A stretch of 64,000 nucleotides of DNA from Clavelina lepadiformis (taxonomy: Eukaryota; Chordata; Ascidiacea; Aplousobranchia; Clavelinidae): positions 21,824,001-21,888,000 of the forward strand of contig NC_135242.1 in assembly GCF_947623445.1 (NCBI RefSeq), in the 5' to 3' direction. Below, in pieces: positions 22,131 through 33,436 of the stretch (positions are counted from its first letter, which is position 1; the number at the start of each line of letters is the position of its first letter). The translations under genes and the position numbers were made by a program. The notes below the pieces were generated by a model, which was not told the DNA's origin, searched no databases, and saw nothing but the letters and a program-made list of their open reading frames with translations.

Positions 22131-22397
22131 TTATGGAATTGCCGTCAACGCTTCTATAGAGTTATCCGGATCTACCATTGATCTCAAACATGATTCAAAG
22201 CTTTGTTTAGTGTTACTCACGCTGGCCGAGCCTTTAAACGCATGTGAGATTTTGACCGGTTCTTTGGCCGGATTGCCATCCCTATAAATGAGCATGTTGT
22301 CCACGAGAAGCATTATTTTCAATTTATTATTAGAAAAAAAATGTTGGAAGTTGCACAAAATAAAACAAAGAACGAGCAAAAGAGCTGTTTTTTTCAC
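22131..22397 (-). CDS. uncertain small ORF with hydrophobic N-terminus
   Basis: An ORF of 88 codons beginning MKKTALLLVLCFILCNF, which looks like a signal or membrane segment, followed by a polar tail ending EALTAIP. The same frame exists at 8848-9039 and 14,691-14,882, but both stop after 63 codons because a Lys codon there is TAG. Preservation of the frame in three copies could reflect shared descent of the DNA rather than selection. I do not recognise a family, and no splice partner or promoter was found. Confidence 0.2.
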   Translation of the reverse strand: MKKTALLLVLCFILCNFQHFFSNNKLKIMLLVDNMLIYRDGNPAKEPVKISHAFKGSASVSNTKQSFESCLRSMVDPDNSIEALTAIP

Positions 22398-22500
22398 TCG
22401 TATTATACAGTATAGCTATAAACTTCCAAGTATTATTGATTCTTCAAGTCTAGTACATTGAAAATTGTTGAATAGTATCGATCTAAACAATTGACTAATA

Positions 22501-24396
22501 AAAGTTTTCATATTATTTTCGCTTTTTATTTGTTCTACGTACAATTTATTATTGCTTATTCATAGACCATTACTTTAAGTAAGAATAAAATCCGATAAAA
22601 TGTCGGTTACAGCTAGACATAACAATTCTTTAAGGGAACATAGCGGGAACTTTAAGGGGAATTTTTTTAAAAAAGTACATAAATTACTTGACTTGACTCA
22701 AGTTAATATTTGAAACGACTCGAACTTTCATCGTAACTCTAACCACAATAAATTTATTTATCTACGAGCGCGTAAGGTGCAACCAAATGGAATAAATAAT
22801 AATCCTAAACGTTTATGGTTGACATAAATGGTGTTTTTGCTTCGTGTTTAGCTTGGTTTCGAATATCAGTTGGCTTGATTTGAATCGAGTCTTATTTTCC
22901 AAGCGACTCGACTTGACTCGATAGAAAGCCAATATTTGGTGGGGAACACCCTTACGCGCAACCAACGTTAGCAACGAAAATTGATTTTCCGACCACATCA
23001 CTTTATTGTTTCCATTATGTAATATTTATAATTTCTATAGACTGCTTTCTTGTATAGTGTTTGTGATAACCATGCAATCATCCTGATAAGGTCCGCTTTA
23101 CGTTTCACCTTATTCAGTGAATTGATTTCGTAGAGCATTTTAACTTGGGTTCGAACAGTTTTTCCTAAACTTTACACAACCTGTGAAGCGTTATCGCGAC
23201 GTTTTTTGCCCTCACGTCTTCACGCTTTGTGCTGATTGTTGTGTAATTACGTAATTAATTTGTGAAGCAAACGTCTTAATTATGGATTGAGCATTCTTGG
23301 TTGGTTGGTTGTTATTTTGCATCCATTGCAATATGAGAATGCTGAGGTATATTTTTTTCTCGACTTTGCCCAAGATAGTTAAGTATGTAGGTTATCACGT
23401 ATGTAAATTTTGTGGGTAATTGCTCTAACCGCTATAAACATCATTGAAAAATTCTTTGCTCTTTTCTTGAAGCTTTTATTTGGCTTTTGGTTGACTTGTC
23501 TTAGCATTTTCTTCCACTTAAAATTAATTTTGCAGGAAGCACTGTATGGTTTTTGTATGACGCGCAGTTCATAAAAAATAAGTGTACTTCATCCGCTTAA
23601 TTTATATCAGAAGGATTACTAAATATGTAAAATTTCTAAATAAGTTAGCCAAGTAATTAGTTTAGAAAATACTCAATATAGCTTTAAGTAATTAATCTAC
23701 AGTGTACCCTAAAATATTAATTTTGCTATTTATTTGCTATGTTTCAACATTTGAATGAATTAACCAAGAAGACGAGTGGCAGGTGTAGGCAAGCTTTACC
23801 AAACAACTCCATATGGCGAGAGATTTTAATAGTTGAAAAGATTCAATAAGTTGATAATGTTGAGTGAAACAAATCAGGATCGGCTGTTATGACTATATCT
23901 TATAGAAGTTGGTATTGACTATTATGTATAAGCAATGGTAAATTGTCATTACAATGGCCTGTTAAATTGGGTTACTTCATATTTTGGGAATGACGTATTA
24001 CGCAACCGATGGGTAAGTGCTGCTGGAAGTAGTAGCCTACGTCGGTGACCACGAGGTCTAGTTGCGCAATGTGAATACATTATGTCTTTGTTTACATATA
24101 ACTTCTTAAGGTAACTTGATGTAATAGTCATATTTCACATTTGGTAAACTTTGTCTGTAAATGTACCCGTTGCCATTGTGGTACAGTGTACATTGTACAA
24201 AATACGTTACGGTGATTCCCCGAGGGAAGAAGTATGTTGGTTACATTGCACCAACACCACCAGGTCGTTTTTCTGAAGCAGATATAAAATCAATCCATTT
24301 CAAGATCTCGACATTCCCATATTGTTCTAGAATAGTTTACGTTCGTCTATTCTGAAACTCAGGTTTAGCTGCCAAGTTTTAGTTTTAGTTTTATTT
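22501..24396. other. intergenic stretch, nothing recognised
   Basis: AT-rich DNA between the methyltransferase cluster and the second tandem duplication. It contains fragments rich in ACTTGACTCGA-like words (around 22,690 and 22,880-22,930) that resemble the interior of the MITE at 48,632-48,931, so it may hold decayed copies of that family. No supported gene. Confidence 0.6.
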
Positions 24397-24457
24397 ACTC
24401 ATCTCTCTAATTTGTTCTGCCCTGGCTTCAGACAGTTTCAGAATAACAACAAGAAAA

Positions 24458-25503
24458 ATGAAGAAATCTGTTTTGATTTTGGTTCTCAGTTTACTTTGCT
24501 TAGGCTCAACAAAAGAAGTTTCTACAAACAGGTGGGTAAAAGTACAATTGTGTAAAAGATCCTATTACTGTAAATGTGAACAAACCGGTAGCAGACAAAT
24601 TAACAGTTTCAATTTTGAATAACTAGCACCACAACAAACAACCAACTTGACGTGTGTTTAGGGCAAGTAATGTAAAACTGAGCAATAGTATTCTCGGTTG
24701 GTAACCATATTCCTGTATGTCATGAATGCAGAATCGTGGAGTTTTCGTCAAGCAAAAATGCTACAAGTGAAGATGAAGGAATAATGGAGAAGGATCTTCC
24801 AAGCTTAAGAAATCAACATCAAAGCATTCTTTCTTCCGACAAAAGTACTGACGTAGGCTGTGATCCTGGCATCGGTGAAAACGGTGTGGTTGGTAACCCG
24901 AATAATAATGATGTGGACTTACCAGAAGACGCAAAACAGGAACCGAAACACGTTGATGAGGATCGAGAACAAAATTCAGGGTCGTATGTTGACCAAATCT
25001 TGAACAAAATTTAACAACTTCAACGGTTGCCTTATGTTTGCTTTACCTCACTTTACAATTTGGTTCATCCCCTACTATCAACCGGTAAATCTACCGTAAA
25101 AGCGTCTGTCATGCGTATACCATACGAAGTCGTTGTCTTCGTACAAACATTGGTTTCGATAACAATTGCCCAACGTCTTCATTCAAAACTCGCCAGGCCA
25201 ACTCATCCATTGATAAGCTGGATACTTTTGGGCGCTGTTTTCTTTTACTTGGTGCCGTCTCTCTTACAGTCGGTAGCAAATTTGTGCATGATATTGGCTG
25301 ACTTAGACAGCTGGTTGTTCGTACTTATTGTTAGCGTAGTACTTGGAATAACAGCTTGTATTCTTCTATTTTTCCTGCAACTAGTATTTTGGCTGATTGG
25401 GTTTGCTCTTGTGACTCTGGTTTACGTGGTCAGCTTTGCATTTTGTAAGGAGGCGATGGTACTTGGCGTTGTTATTTTATCAGTTAACAGGTTTCGGTTA
25501 TGA
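24458..25503 (+). pseudogene. unrecognised secretory/membrane protein gene, left copy with nonsense codon
   Basis: Exon 1 (24,458-24,531) encodes a signal peptide beginning MKKSVLILVLSLLCLG. A GTGGGT donor and an AATGCAG acceptor join it to exon 2 at 24,732. Reading runs 118 residues through the acidic Ser/Asp/Glu-rich region and then meets TAA at 25,012-25,014, where the right copy has TAC (Tyr). Downstream the frame is open again to 25,503 and encodes the whole hydrophobic domain, so this single base change is the only break. The product would be a secreted or ER-luminal acidic fragment without membrane helices. It is more likely a young pseudogene. AATAAA lies at 25,654-25,659. Confidence 0.75.
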
Positions 25504-26228
25504 TTGCTCGGATGAAATATTTGAAACGCCTCATCGAACACAGTGTTATTTTACAATGATATTTTTTGTAAAACCGTAACGATAACGACAGCATTATTTT
25601 GTAAATACAAGGTTGATAATGATAAGAATAATACTGCTTTTTGGTTTGGCTGAAATAAAATGTATACATTTTGTAACCTGGAGACATTCATACAATCCTG
25701 ATGTTTTACCCCATTCAGTGTGTTGCTTTTTCTACATGGGAGAGTATTTGTCTACAACGTCGTATAAACATATATTTTGTTCAGAAAATGGTAAGAGCAG
25801 AAGTATTGTTACGTTGCTCTATCAATAACCACCCAAGAATATTCTGCAAATCAACAATTTCATGGCATTAAGTTCTTTGTTTAAAGTAATTGCAGAAACC
25901 TGGTGTCAGGGTATAGATACAACTATGCGGTACTTGCAGATAGACAGATCACAGACAACGGCCGTATTCAAATAATATTTCAAACGCAATAACCAGCTAA
26001 GTTGTAGCAAACTAAACGTAATACTTTAAGGGCAATTTGCCTTCTGTAAGCAGCAAACACTTAGATTAGACTAGACTACTTACAGCTACTTTTGTGTTGT
26101 TCCGCTCTTCGAACAAAACTGTTGAGGGGAAACTTTAAAGGCTGATTTTTAGCCACAAGTGGTCGACAAGGCGGCGTTCCAACGTCCCGTGTTGCGACTA
26201 AGATACGTGGCATATACGTCTTATAGGC
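25504..26228. other. 3' flank of the left membrane-protein copy
   Basis: 3' UTR and spacer, duplicated at 31,303-32,021 with few changes. It contains the likely poly(A) signal at 25,654-25,659 and ends in TTATAGGC (26,221-26,228), the target duplication of the next hAT element. No further gene seen. Confidence 0.75.
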
Positions 26229-27186
26229 CAGGCTTGTCCAAACTTTTTTCACTGAGGGCCATGTGCTAAAAAGCTAAGCAGTGTCCGGGCCACTCACTAT
26301 GTGTGAAGATCGCTGCTTTCCTACAACGCACTAACTATCGTAAAGAACATCAGCAAAGGTATTGGCGACAATATTCATTTTCTAATTGAAAGTGTTAAAT
26401 AATAGACCGAGAAAAATATCATCCAAAGCAATAAAAAATCGCACAAATGTAGCGACTCGCTTGCCCCTACAACTCTAACAGGTACCACGAACGCAAAGTT
26501 TACGCCGCCCAGCGCTATATAAAATAAAAAGCCATAGAAGAATTAATCTAATGAAATGCAAAATGGTCGGATAAAGGATGGAAATATTTCAACGTTCTTC
26601 GCGGGAGCAGTGACGCGATGCGAAGAAGTTACATAAATGCTTGTCAGTCATTCTGGTTCCCAGTATATTTTGATTATATTCTGATTTTGAATTATATGAC
26701 AATGAAGATATTTGCTTTATGTACGTGCATTCGAAAAGTTCCTTTGGTTCTGCCGGTTCCATGACAATTGACCGCGGGAAATTGACCGCGAACAAACTCA
26801 CCGGGGACAACTGAACGTGACGTAAATTGACCGCGAACAAACTGACCGTGATGTAGATTGACCGCGAACAAACTAACCGGGAACAAACTGACCGGAATGA
26901 AAATTGACCGGGAGTTAAATTGACCGTGCAAGTGCTGAATTATTGTGTTTAAGTTGATGGTAGTATATGATATGTAAAGTAAATATTTGTTTGTAACTAT
27001 TTCCTTTGTTTTTAACAAAATTTTTTTTTTATTTCAATACACATTGAAACATTTATTGAAATAAACAGAAATATTTCCGGAAATACGAGTAACAACATTA
27101 AAAGAAGTTCACTGCAAAACACATATGACACTACATAATAAGGGCACTAAAATTGACACAAACTGTTATTTGACAAATAAGGAAGT

Positions 27187-27530
27187 TTATTGCGCAAATT
27201 GTAGGTTGTGGGCGATGCCTCTGAGAAAATCTAATATGTCACGGTTTGCAAAATCTTCAACGATGGTTTGAAGTCGCGCATCCAGATCCTTGTATTTTAT
27301 CCTTTTGGCAGGAGGCCCTTGGGCACAGAGCGCCTCAATCTTGTTTTTGTTTATGTTCTGCAATTTCCTCAAAGCTTCTATAAATTTCCAAATGGTTGGG
27401 TGTTGCATTGATAACATCTTGTTTATTAGATTGTGGTGACCTTCAACTTTGTTATTGGTTCTGGCGTCGCCATTTAACACCCGAACATGGACGTTCCAGA
27501 AGTCCTGACGTACAGCTTCAATCTGAGAAT
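27187..27530 (-). pseudogene. MULE-type transposase, C-terminal fragment
   Basis: On the minus strand the frame is open from 27,530 to a TGA/TAA-bounded end at 27,187. It encodes a WNVHVRVLNGDARTNN segment followed by KVEGHHNLIN and MQHPTIWKFIEAL. The pattern W-N-V-x6-G-x2-R-T-N-N-x-V/L-E-G-x-H with a following HP-xx-W-KFI is what I associate with the C-terminal part of animal MULE-domain transposases. No catalytic core is present upstream, so this is a remnant. Identification is from memory of the family and was not tested by a search. Confidence 0.6.
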
Positions 27531-27698
27531 TTACTTAACTAAAGTGTCCATTGTTATTACAATGAGTCCATTGTTACTACATGAGATAGAACGCATTGTT
27601 TCATAATCTGATCAAACAACTCGTCTAGACCGGGAAAATGCATGTAACAATAGGAAATCTATGAATAAAGGTGAAAAACCCGTAGGGTCACCCTACAC

Positions 27699-28110
27699 CA
27701 GACGTGGGCAAACTGCGGCTCGCGAGCCGCATGCGGCTCTCCGGCATGTTTTTTGTGGCTCTTCTAGTCGAATCGTAAAATTTCAAAAAATGTAAAGGCT
27801 ACCAAGAGAACCGTTTATGAAAGTTTCTGTGTAGTTTTTCTTTATTTAGGCCAGCATTTCGTTTATGATGTAACACTAGACATCGATTCCGACATTGTTT
27901 TCAGGTATAGATTCTATACTCTATTGCAAAGGTTGTCAAAATGCACCTCACCAACATGTTTTTATGGGTCTTTTAGTTAAAAAGTAATATCCCAAAATGA
28001 CTACTAATAGTATAATAACCAAATTGACAATCATTACTGATTTTGCGGCTCGCTGGTGTTTATATTTTTCCACAAGTGACTCTTTCATTGATCAAATTTG
28101 CCCACCCCTG
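27699..28110. mobile_element. hAT MITE nested inside the Mutator-like element
   Basis: Element of 412 bp with ends CAGACGTGGGCAAACTGCGG and, on the other strand, CAGGGGTGGGCAAATTTGAT. It is flanked by a perfect 8-bp duplication CCCTACAC (27,691-27,698 and 28,111-28,118). It has no coding capacity and is the innermost layer of the nest. Confidence 0.87.
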
Positions 28111-28847
28111 CCCTACACCCTACAAGGGGCCAAAAAACCCTACGAGTGGCAACCTTGACTGCAATACACATACTAAATTGGCTGGGATTAAAGCTGATGC
28201 GCGACTAGATAGTGAATTAGAATTTTGACCTTTTGACGGCCAATTTGTCGCCGGTTAATTTGATCGCCGGCCAATTTATCGACGGTTAATTTCATCGCCG
28301 GCCAATTTACGTCACGGTTAATTTCATCGCCGGCCAATTTGTTGCCGGTCAGTTGACCACTACCAGTTGTCGCCGGTGAATTTGTTCACGGTCAATTGAG
28401 GTGATCCCGGTTCTGCCATATATGATGTAGCACATAACAGCACTTAACTGCAGTGTACAGGCACTGCAGGGTCTCGTTACAGGTGGAATCAGAAAAAATA
28501 ACAGCATTGTGAAGCTCTTGTGATACATAATTTTTTAATTTCTACGCAATATCTGCTCAATAACATACCGTAACTTAAGTCACCTTACAATTAACGAATT
28601 TATGCAAGTTAATAATCACCACTAAATGCTTCGAAAAATAATTTGCACCTGAATAGTTTGAAGTTGAACAGTTTTATGTAAACCATATTGAAATAATTAA
28701 GTTTGTTAGACTTAAACTTCCAAAGTTAGTTTCGTATTTCTTTATCTTTGGTACGAAGTTACATGTGAATTCGATGATGGCCGCAGGCCAATAATAAACA
28801 GGTACCGGGCCGCAGTTGGCCCGCGGGCCATAGTTTGGACAACCCTG

Positions 28848-30193
28848 ATAAATATCTCATAACATTTTAACACAATCGTTAATAGAAAATCGGATGCTTA
28901 GGCCATAAAAGTCAATTTTGTAAAAATATGAAACCGGTGACGACAAATTTTCATAAACATAATGTCATTGATACATTATCGCCTTATTATTACATATCAA
29001 ATGTCTTACGCAATATAACGGTAATCTTCGTAAATATTCAGCTGCTGCGCAAGGTCCCAATCGTAGCCCAACTACCAATTGTGCAGTGATCGCTTTTGTT
29101 TGGCAATGACACCGCTGCTGAAAGGCTGAAGTACCGGTACTTTCAAGTCTCGATTTCGCTTCTATGGGCAAAAGTGAAGTTTTGTGTGTTGGCTCAATTG
29201 CGCACATAAACGAAGGTAATTCCCCAAATAAGAGCCCCGAGGAAATTACTTACAGTTGGTATAGGACTATAGGTAAATAAAATAACGGCTGAAGTCACGC
29301 TAGCAACGTATTGGCCTGAACGCAGCGATTTCGCTACCAGCCGTTCTACGACGAAAAACTATATAAGTAAATAGACTAACGGCTAACTTCGTAAGTTGGT
29401 AGAAATTATATCTAGCATTCTAGCTATAAGCCGCTGGCAGTATCATCTGTGACGATCCAAGAAGTGCGGTTATATTTCGTAGACAGGGTTTTCACAAAAC
29501 TTACTGGTTTATCATAGTTTCAGGTAAAAGCTTTTTCTAGAAGCTATAGTTAAACAGCACTAAATATGTCCCACAGTAAACCGCTAACTAAACCACCCAA
29601 TGCCACATTTCATTGGGATATTGTTCCTCTTTCTATCTTGCTCATCGGGCGCGCTACTAGGAACTTTGAGGTCTTTAGTCGTTATCTCCGTTTAAACTAG
29701 TTGCTAATTGACTAGCTTGTACGTAAGCAGGGAAGATTTTAGTCTTCGACGAAAGCTTTCCATGCTTGAACAGAAAGAATAACCGCAATAAGCCAGAAAG
29801 AAATATAGTAGAAGAATTATGTATTTTCGTCGTTCAAAGTGACCTTTAATTCCACTAACATCGGAAGTAAATATAAACATAATGGATTTTCACATGCAAT
29901 TATGACGGGTAGCTAAGTGGCGGCTGATTAATGAAAGCTTCAGGCCAAATATAACTGGCAGCAATTTCAGGGACACACAAAAAACACCAGGCCATGCTAC
30001 CTTTGTTCGAAATGTACAGTTTATGAATAAAAACTTCTTTATGATAATATGTAAATATTCTAGATAAGTAGCTCTACATAGGAAAGGGATGAAAACAGTG
30101 TTGTCGATGAGAATACTGCAACTCATTGATTGTCATGTGCAGTGTTTTGAATAGACTAAAATGACCCATATGATATATATTATATATATATAT
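28848..30193. other. right part of the left unit and unit junction
   Basis: Spacer duplicated at 33,110-35,673 in the right unit, apart from the 1.25-kb insertion there. At 29,022-29,035 it carries the empty site (TTCGTAAATATTCAG) of that insertion. The junction between units (30,171-30,193) is an alternating TA tract. No gene recognised. Confidence 0.7.
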
Positions 30194-30255
30194 TACTCAT
30201 CTCTCTAATTTGTTCTGCCCTGGCTTCAGACAGTTTCAGAATAAAAACAAGAAAA

Positions 30256-31302
30256 ATGAAGAATTCTGTTTTGATTTTGGTTCTCAGTTTACTTTGCTTA
30301 GGCTCAACAAAGGAAATTTCTACAAACAGGTGGGTAAAAGTACAATTGTGTAAAAGATCCTATTACTGTAAATGTGAACAAGCTGGTAGCAGACAAAATT
30401 AACAGTTTCAATTTTGAATAGCTAGCACCACAACAAACAACCAACTTGACGTGTGTTTAGGGCAAATAATGTAAAACTGAGCAATAGTATTCTCAGTTGG
30501 TAACCATATTCCTGTATGTCATGAATGCAGAATCGTGGAATTTTCGTCAAGCAAAAATGCTACAAGTGAAGATGAAGGAATAATGGAGAAGGATCTTCCA
30601 AGCTTAAGAAATCAACATGAAAGCATTCTTTCTTCCGACAAAAGTACTGACGTACGCTGTGATCCTGGCATCGGAGAAAACGGTGTGGTTGGTAACCCGA
30701 ATAATAATGATGAAGATTTACCAGAAGACACAAAAGAGGAACCGAAACACGTTGACGTGGATCGAGAACAAAATTCAGGGTCGTATGTTGACCAAATCTT
30801 GAATAAAATTTACCAACTTCAACGGTTGCCTTATGGTTGCTTCACCTCACTTTACAATTTAGTTTATCCCCTACTATCAACCGGTAAATCTACCGTAAAA
30901 GCGTCTGTCATGCGTATACCATACGAAGTCGTTGTCTTCGTACAAAAATTGGTTTCGATAACAATTGCCCAACGTCTTCATTCAAAACTCGCCAGGCCAA
31001 CTCAGCCATTGATAAGCTGGATACTTTTGGGCGCTGTTTTCTTTTACTTGGTGCCGTCTCTCTTACAGTCGGTAGCAAATTTGTGCATGATATTGGCTGA
31101 CTTAGACAGCTGGTTGTTCGTACTTATTGTTAGCGTAGTACTTGGAATAACAGCTTGTATTCTTCTATTTTTCCTGCAACTAGTATTTTGGCTGATTGGG
31201 TTTGCTCTTGTGACTCTGGTTTACGTGGTCAGCTTTGCATTTTGTAAGGAGGCGATGGTACTTGGCGTTGTTATTTTATCGGTTAACAGGTTTCGGTTAT
31301 GA
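30256..31302 (+). CDS. unrecognised secretory/membrane protein, right copy (intact)
   Basis: Two exons, 30,256-30,329 and 30,531-31,302, joined at AACAG/GTGGGT and ATGCAG/AATCG; 281 residues. Residues 1-18 form a signal peptide (MKNSVLILVLSLLCLGST). Residues about 26-115 are acidic and polar, rich in Ser, Asp, Glu and Asn, probably luminal or extracellular. Residues about 184-276 are strongly hydrophobic and could form three or four membrane helices, separated by a short ADLDS turn. The Val codon GTG at 30,535 is internal, not a start; the ATG is chosen because it gives a signal peptide and clean splicing. AATAAA at 31,447-31,452 is a likely poly(A) signal. I recognise no family; function is unknown. 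The left duplicate is broken by one nonsense codon. Confidence 0.8.
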
Positions 31303-32021
31303 TTGCTCGGATGAAATATTTGAAACGCCTCATCGAACACAGTGTTATTTTACAATGATATTTTTTATAAAACCGTAACGATAACGACAGCATTATTTTG
31401 TAAATACAAGGTTGATAAGAATAATACTGCTTTTTGGTTTGGCTGAAATAAAATGTATACGTTTTGTAACCTGGAGGCATTCATACAATCCTGATGTTTT
31501 ACCCCATTCAGTGTGTTGCTTTTTCTACATGGGAGAGTATTTGTCTACAACATCGTATAAACAGATACTTTGTTCAGAAAATGGTAAGAGCAGAAGTATT
31601 GCTCCGTTGCTCTATAAATAACCACCCAAGAATATTCTGCAAATCAACAATTTCATGGCATTAAGTTCTTTGTTTAAAGTAATTGCAGAAACCTGGTGTC
31701 AGGGTATAGATACAACTATGCGGTACTTGCAGATAGACAGATCACAGACAACGGCCGTATTCATATAATATTTCAAACGCAATAACCAGCTAAGTTGTAG
31801 CAAACTAAACGTAATACTTTAATGGCAATTTGCCTTCTGTAAGCAGCAAACACTTAGATTAGACTAGACTACTTACAGCTACTTTTGTGTTGTTCCGCTC
31901 TTCGAACAAAACTGTTGAGGGGAAACTTTAAAGGCTGATTTTTAGCCACAAGTGGTCGACAAGGCGGCGTTCCAACGTCCCGCGTTGCGACTGAGATAGG
32001 TGGCATATACGTCTTATAGGC
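31303..32021. other. 3' flank of the right membrane-protein copy
   Basis: Counterpart of 25,504-26,228, with the AATAAA at 31,447-31,452 and the TTATAGGC duplication at 32,014-32,021. No further gene. Confidence 0.75.
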
Positions 32022-32973
32022 CAGGCTTGTCCAAACTTTTTTCACTGAGGGCCATGTGCTAAAAAGCTAAGCAGTGTCCGGGCCACTCACTATGTGTGAA
32101 GATCGCTGCTTTCCTACAACGCACTAACTATCGTAAAGAACATCAGCAAAGGTATTGGCGACAATATTCATTTTCTAATTGAAAGTGTTAAATAATAGAC
32201 CGAGAAAAATATCATCCAAAGCAATAAAAAATCGCACAAATGTAGCGACTCGCTTGCCCCTACAACTCTAACAGGTACCACGAACGCAAAGTTTACGCCG
32301 CCCAGCGCTATATAAAATAAAAAGCCATAGAAGAATTAATCTAATGAAATGCAAAATGGTCGGATAAAGGATGGAAATATTTCAACGTTCTTCGCGGGAG
32401 CAGTGACGCGATGCGAAGAAGTTACATAAATGCTTGTCAGTCATTCTGGTTTTCAGTATATTTTGATTATATTCTGATTTTGAATTATATAACAATGAAG
32501 ATTTTTGCTTTATGTACGTGCATTCGAAAAGTTCCTTTGGTTCTGCCATATTTGATGTAGCACATAACAGCACTTAACTGCAGTGTACAGGCACTACAGG
32601 GTCTCGTTACAGGTGGAACCAGATAAAATTACAGCATTGTGAAGCTCTTGTTATATATCATTTTTTAATTTCTACGCAATATCTGCTCAATAACGTACCG
32701 TAACTTAGGTCATCTTACAATTAACGAATGCAAGTTAATAATCACCACTAAATGTTTCGAAAAATTATTTGCACTTGAATAGTGTGAAGTTGAACAGTTT
32801 TATGTAAACCATATTGAAATAAAGTTTGTTAGACTTAAACTTCCAAAGTTTGTGTCGTATTTCTTTATCTTTGGTATGAAGTTACGTGTGAATACGATGA
32901 TGGACGCGGGCTAATAATAATAAACAGGTGCTGGGCCGCATTTGCCCCGCGGGCCATAGTTTGGACATACCTG
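32022..32973. mobile_element. hAT-type non-autonomous element, right copy
   Basis: Element of 952 bp. Left end CAGGCTTGTCCAAACTT; right end on the other strand CAGGTATGTCCAAACTATGG. It is flanked by 8-bp duplications TTATAGGC (32,014-32,021) and ATATAGGC (32,974-32,981), with one mismatch. It is the uninterrupted counterpart of 26,229-28,847 and shows that this insertion predates the segmental duplication. Confidence 0.88.
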
Positions 32974-33296
32974 ATATAGGCTACAGCAACTTGCTTGCAT
33001 AAGTCAAAGCATGATAAGTCCTTCCCTGTACTACATGTAACTTATACCGAAGAGCAGTAAAATTAAAAATAATTAGTAAAGTATTATTCATAAAAGACTT
33101 AAACACCTCTCAACATTTTAACACGATCGTTAATAGAAAATCGGATGCTTAGGCCATAAAGTCAATTTTGTAAAAATATGAAACCGGTGACGACAAATTT
33201 TCATAAACATAATGTCATTGATACATTATCGCCTTATTATTACATATCAAATGTCTTACGCAATATAACGGTAATCGTCGTAAATGGTTCCAGGTC

Positions 33297-33436
33297 GATT
33301 CAACCCACGGACGATTCAACCCCGGACGATTCAACCCCGGACGATTCAACCCACGGACGATTCAACCCAGGACGATTCAACCCACGGATGATTCAACCCA
33401 GGACGATTCAACCCAGGACGATTCAACCCGCGGACC
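33297..33436 (+). repeat. left minisatellite array (GGACGATTCAACCC units)
   Basis: About nine tandem units of 15-16 bp with the constant core GATTCAACCC and variable linkers (CGGAC, ACGGAC, AGGAC). It is part of the element 33,286-34,539. Confidence 0.92.

Larger units (their letters stand above)
20275..22500. repeat. diverged 3' flank of copy G
   Basis: Related to the C/D and E/F spacers but more diverged and rearranged. The first 190 bases and the stretches at 21,120-21,224 and 21,857-22,440 align with 8031-9070, while about 20,470-21,110 contains segments shared with the A/B spacer instead. It is interrupted by a 632-bp TIR element. The minus-strand partner gene expected from the unit plan is absent. 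Confidence 0.7.
26755..28408. mobile_element. Mutator-like element nested in the hAT element
   Basis: This 1,654-bp element is flanked by a perfect 9-bp duplication GGTTCTGCC (26,746-26,754 and 28,409-28,417); the right unit has one copy at the empty site 32,539-32,547. The ends begin GGTTCCATGACAATTGACCG on the left and GGGATCACCTCAATTGACCG on the right strand. Each continues into subterminal repeats built on TTGACCGCGAAC and CCGGCCAATTT-like words. A 9-bp duplication and the transposase fragment inside on the minus strand point to the Mutator (MULE) superfamily. Most of the transposase is missing, so the element is dead. Confidence 0.85.
26229..28847. mobile_element. hAT-type element, left copy, interrupted by a Mutator-like element
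   Basis: The left end reads CAGGCTTGTCCAAACTT and the right end, on the other strand, CAGGGTTGTCCAAACTATGG, the common hAT terminus pattern. It starts after TTATAGGC, the 8-bp target duplication kept intact in the right unit. The right flank here has lost its duplication through a deletion. Without the 1,654-bp insertion at 26,755-28,408 and its 9-bp duplication, it is about the same length as the 952-bp copy at 32,022-32,973. No hAT transposase is left, so it is non-autonomous. Confidence 0.85.
24397..30170. repeat. tandem duplication, left unit
   Basis: Left unit of a tandem segmental duplication. Starting at ACTCATCTCTCTAATTTG, it matches 30,194-35,673, with an offset near 5,799 bp in the gene part. 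Both units end in GAATAGACTAAAATGACCCA. The left unit contains an extra nested Mutator-like insertion and lacks about 130 bp that follow the hAT element in the right unit. Confidence 0.9.
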
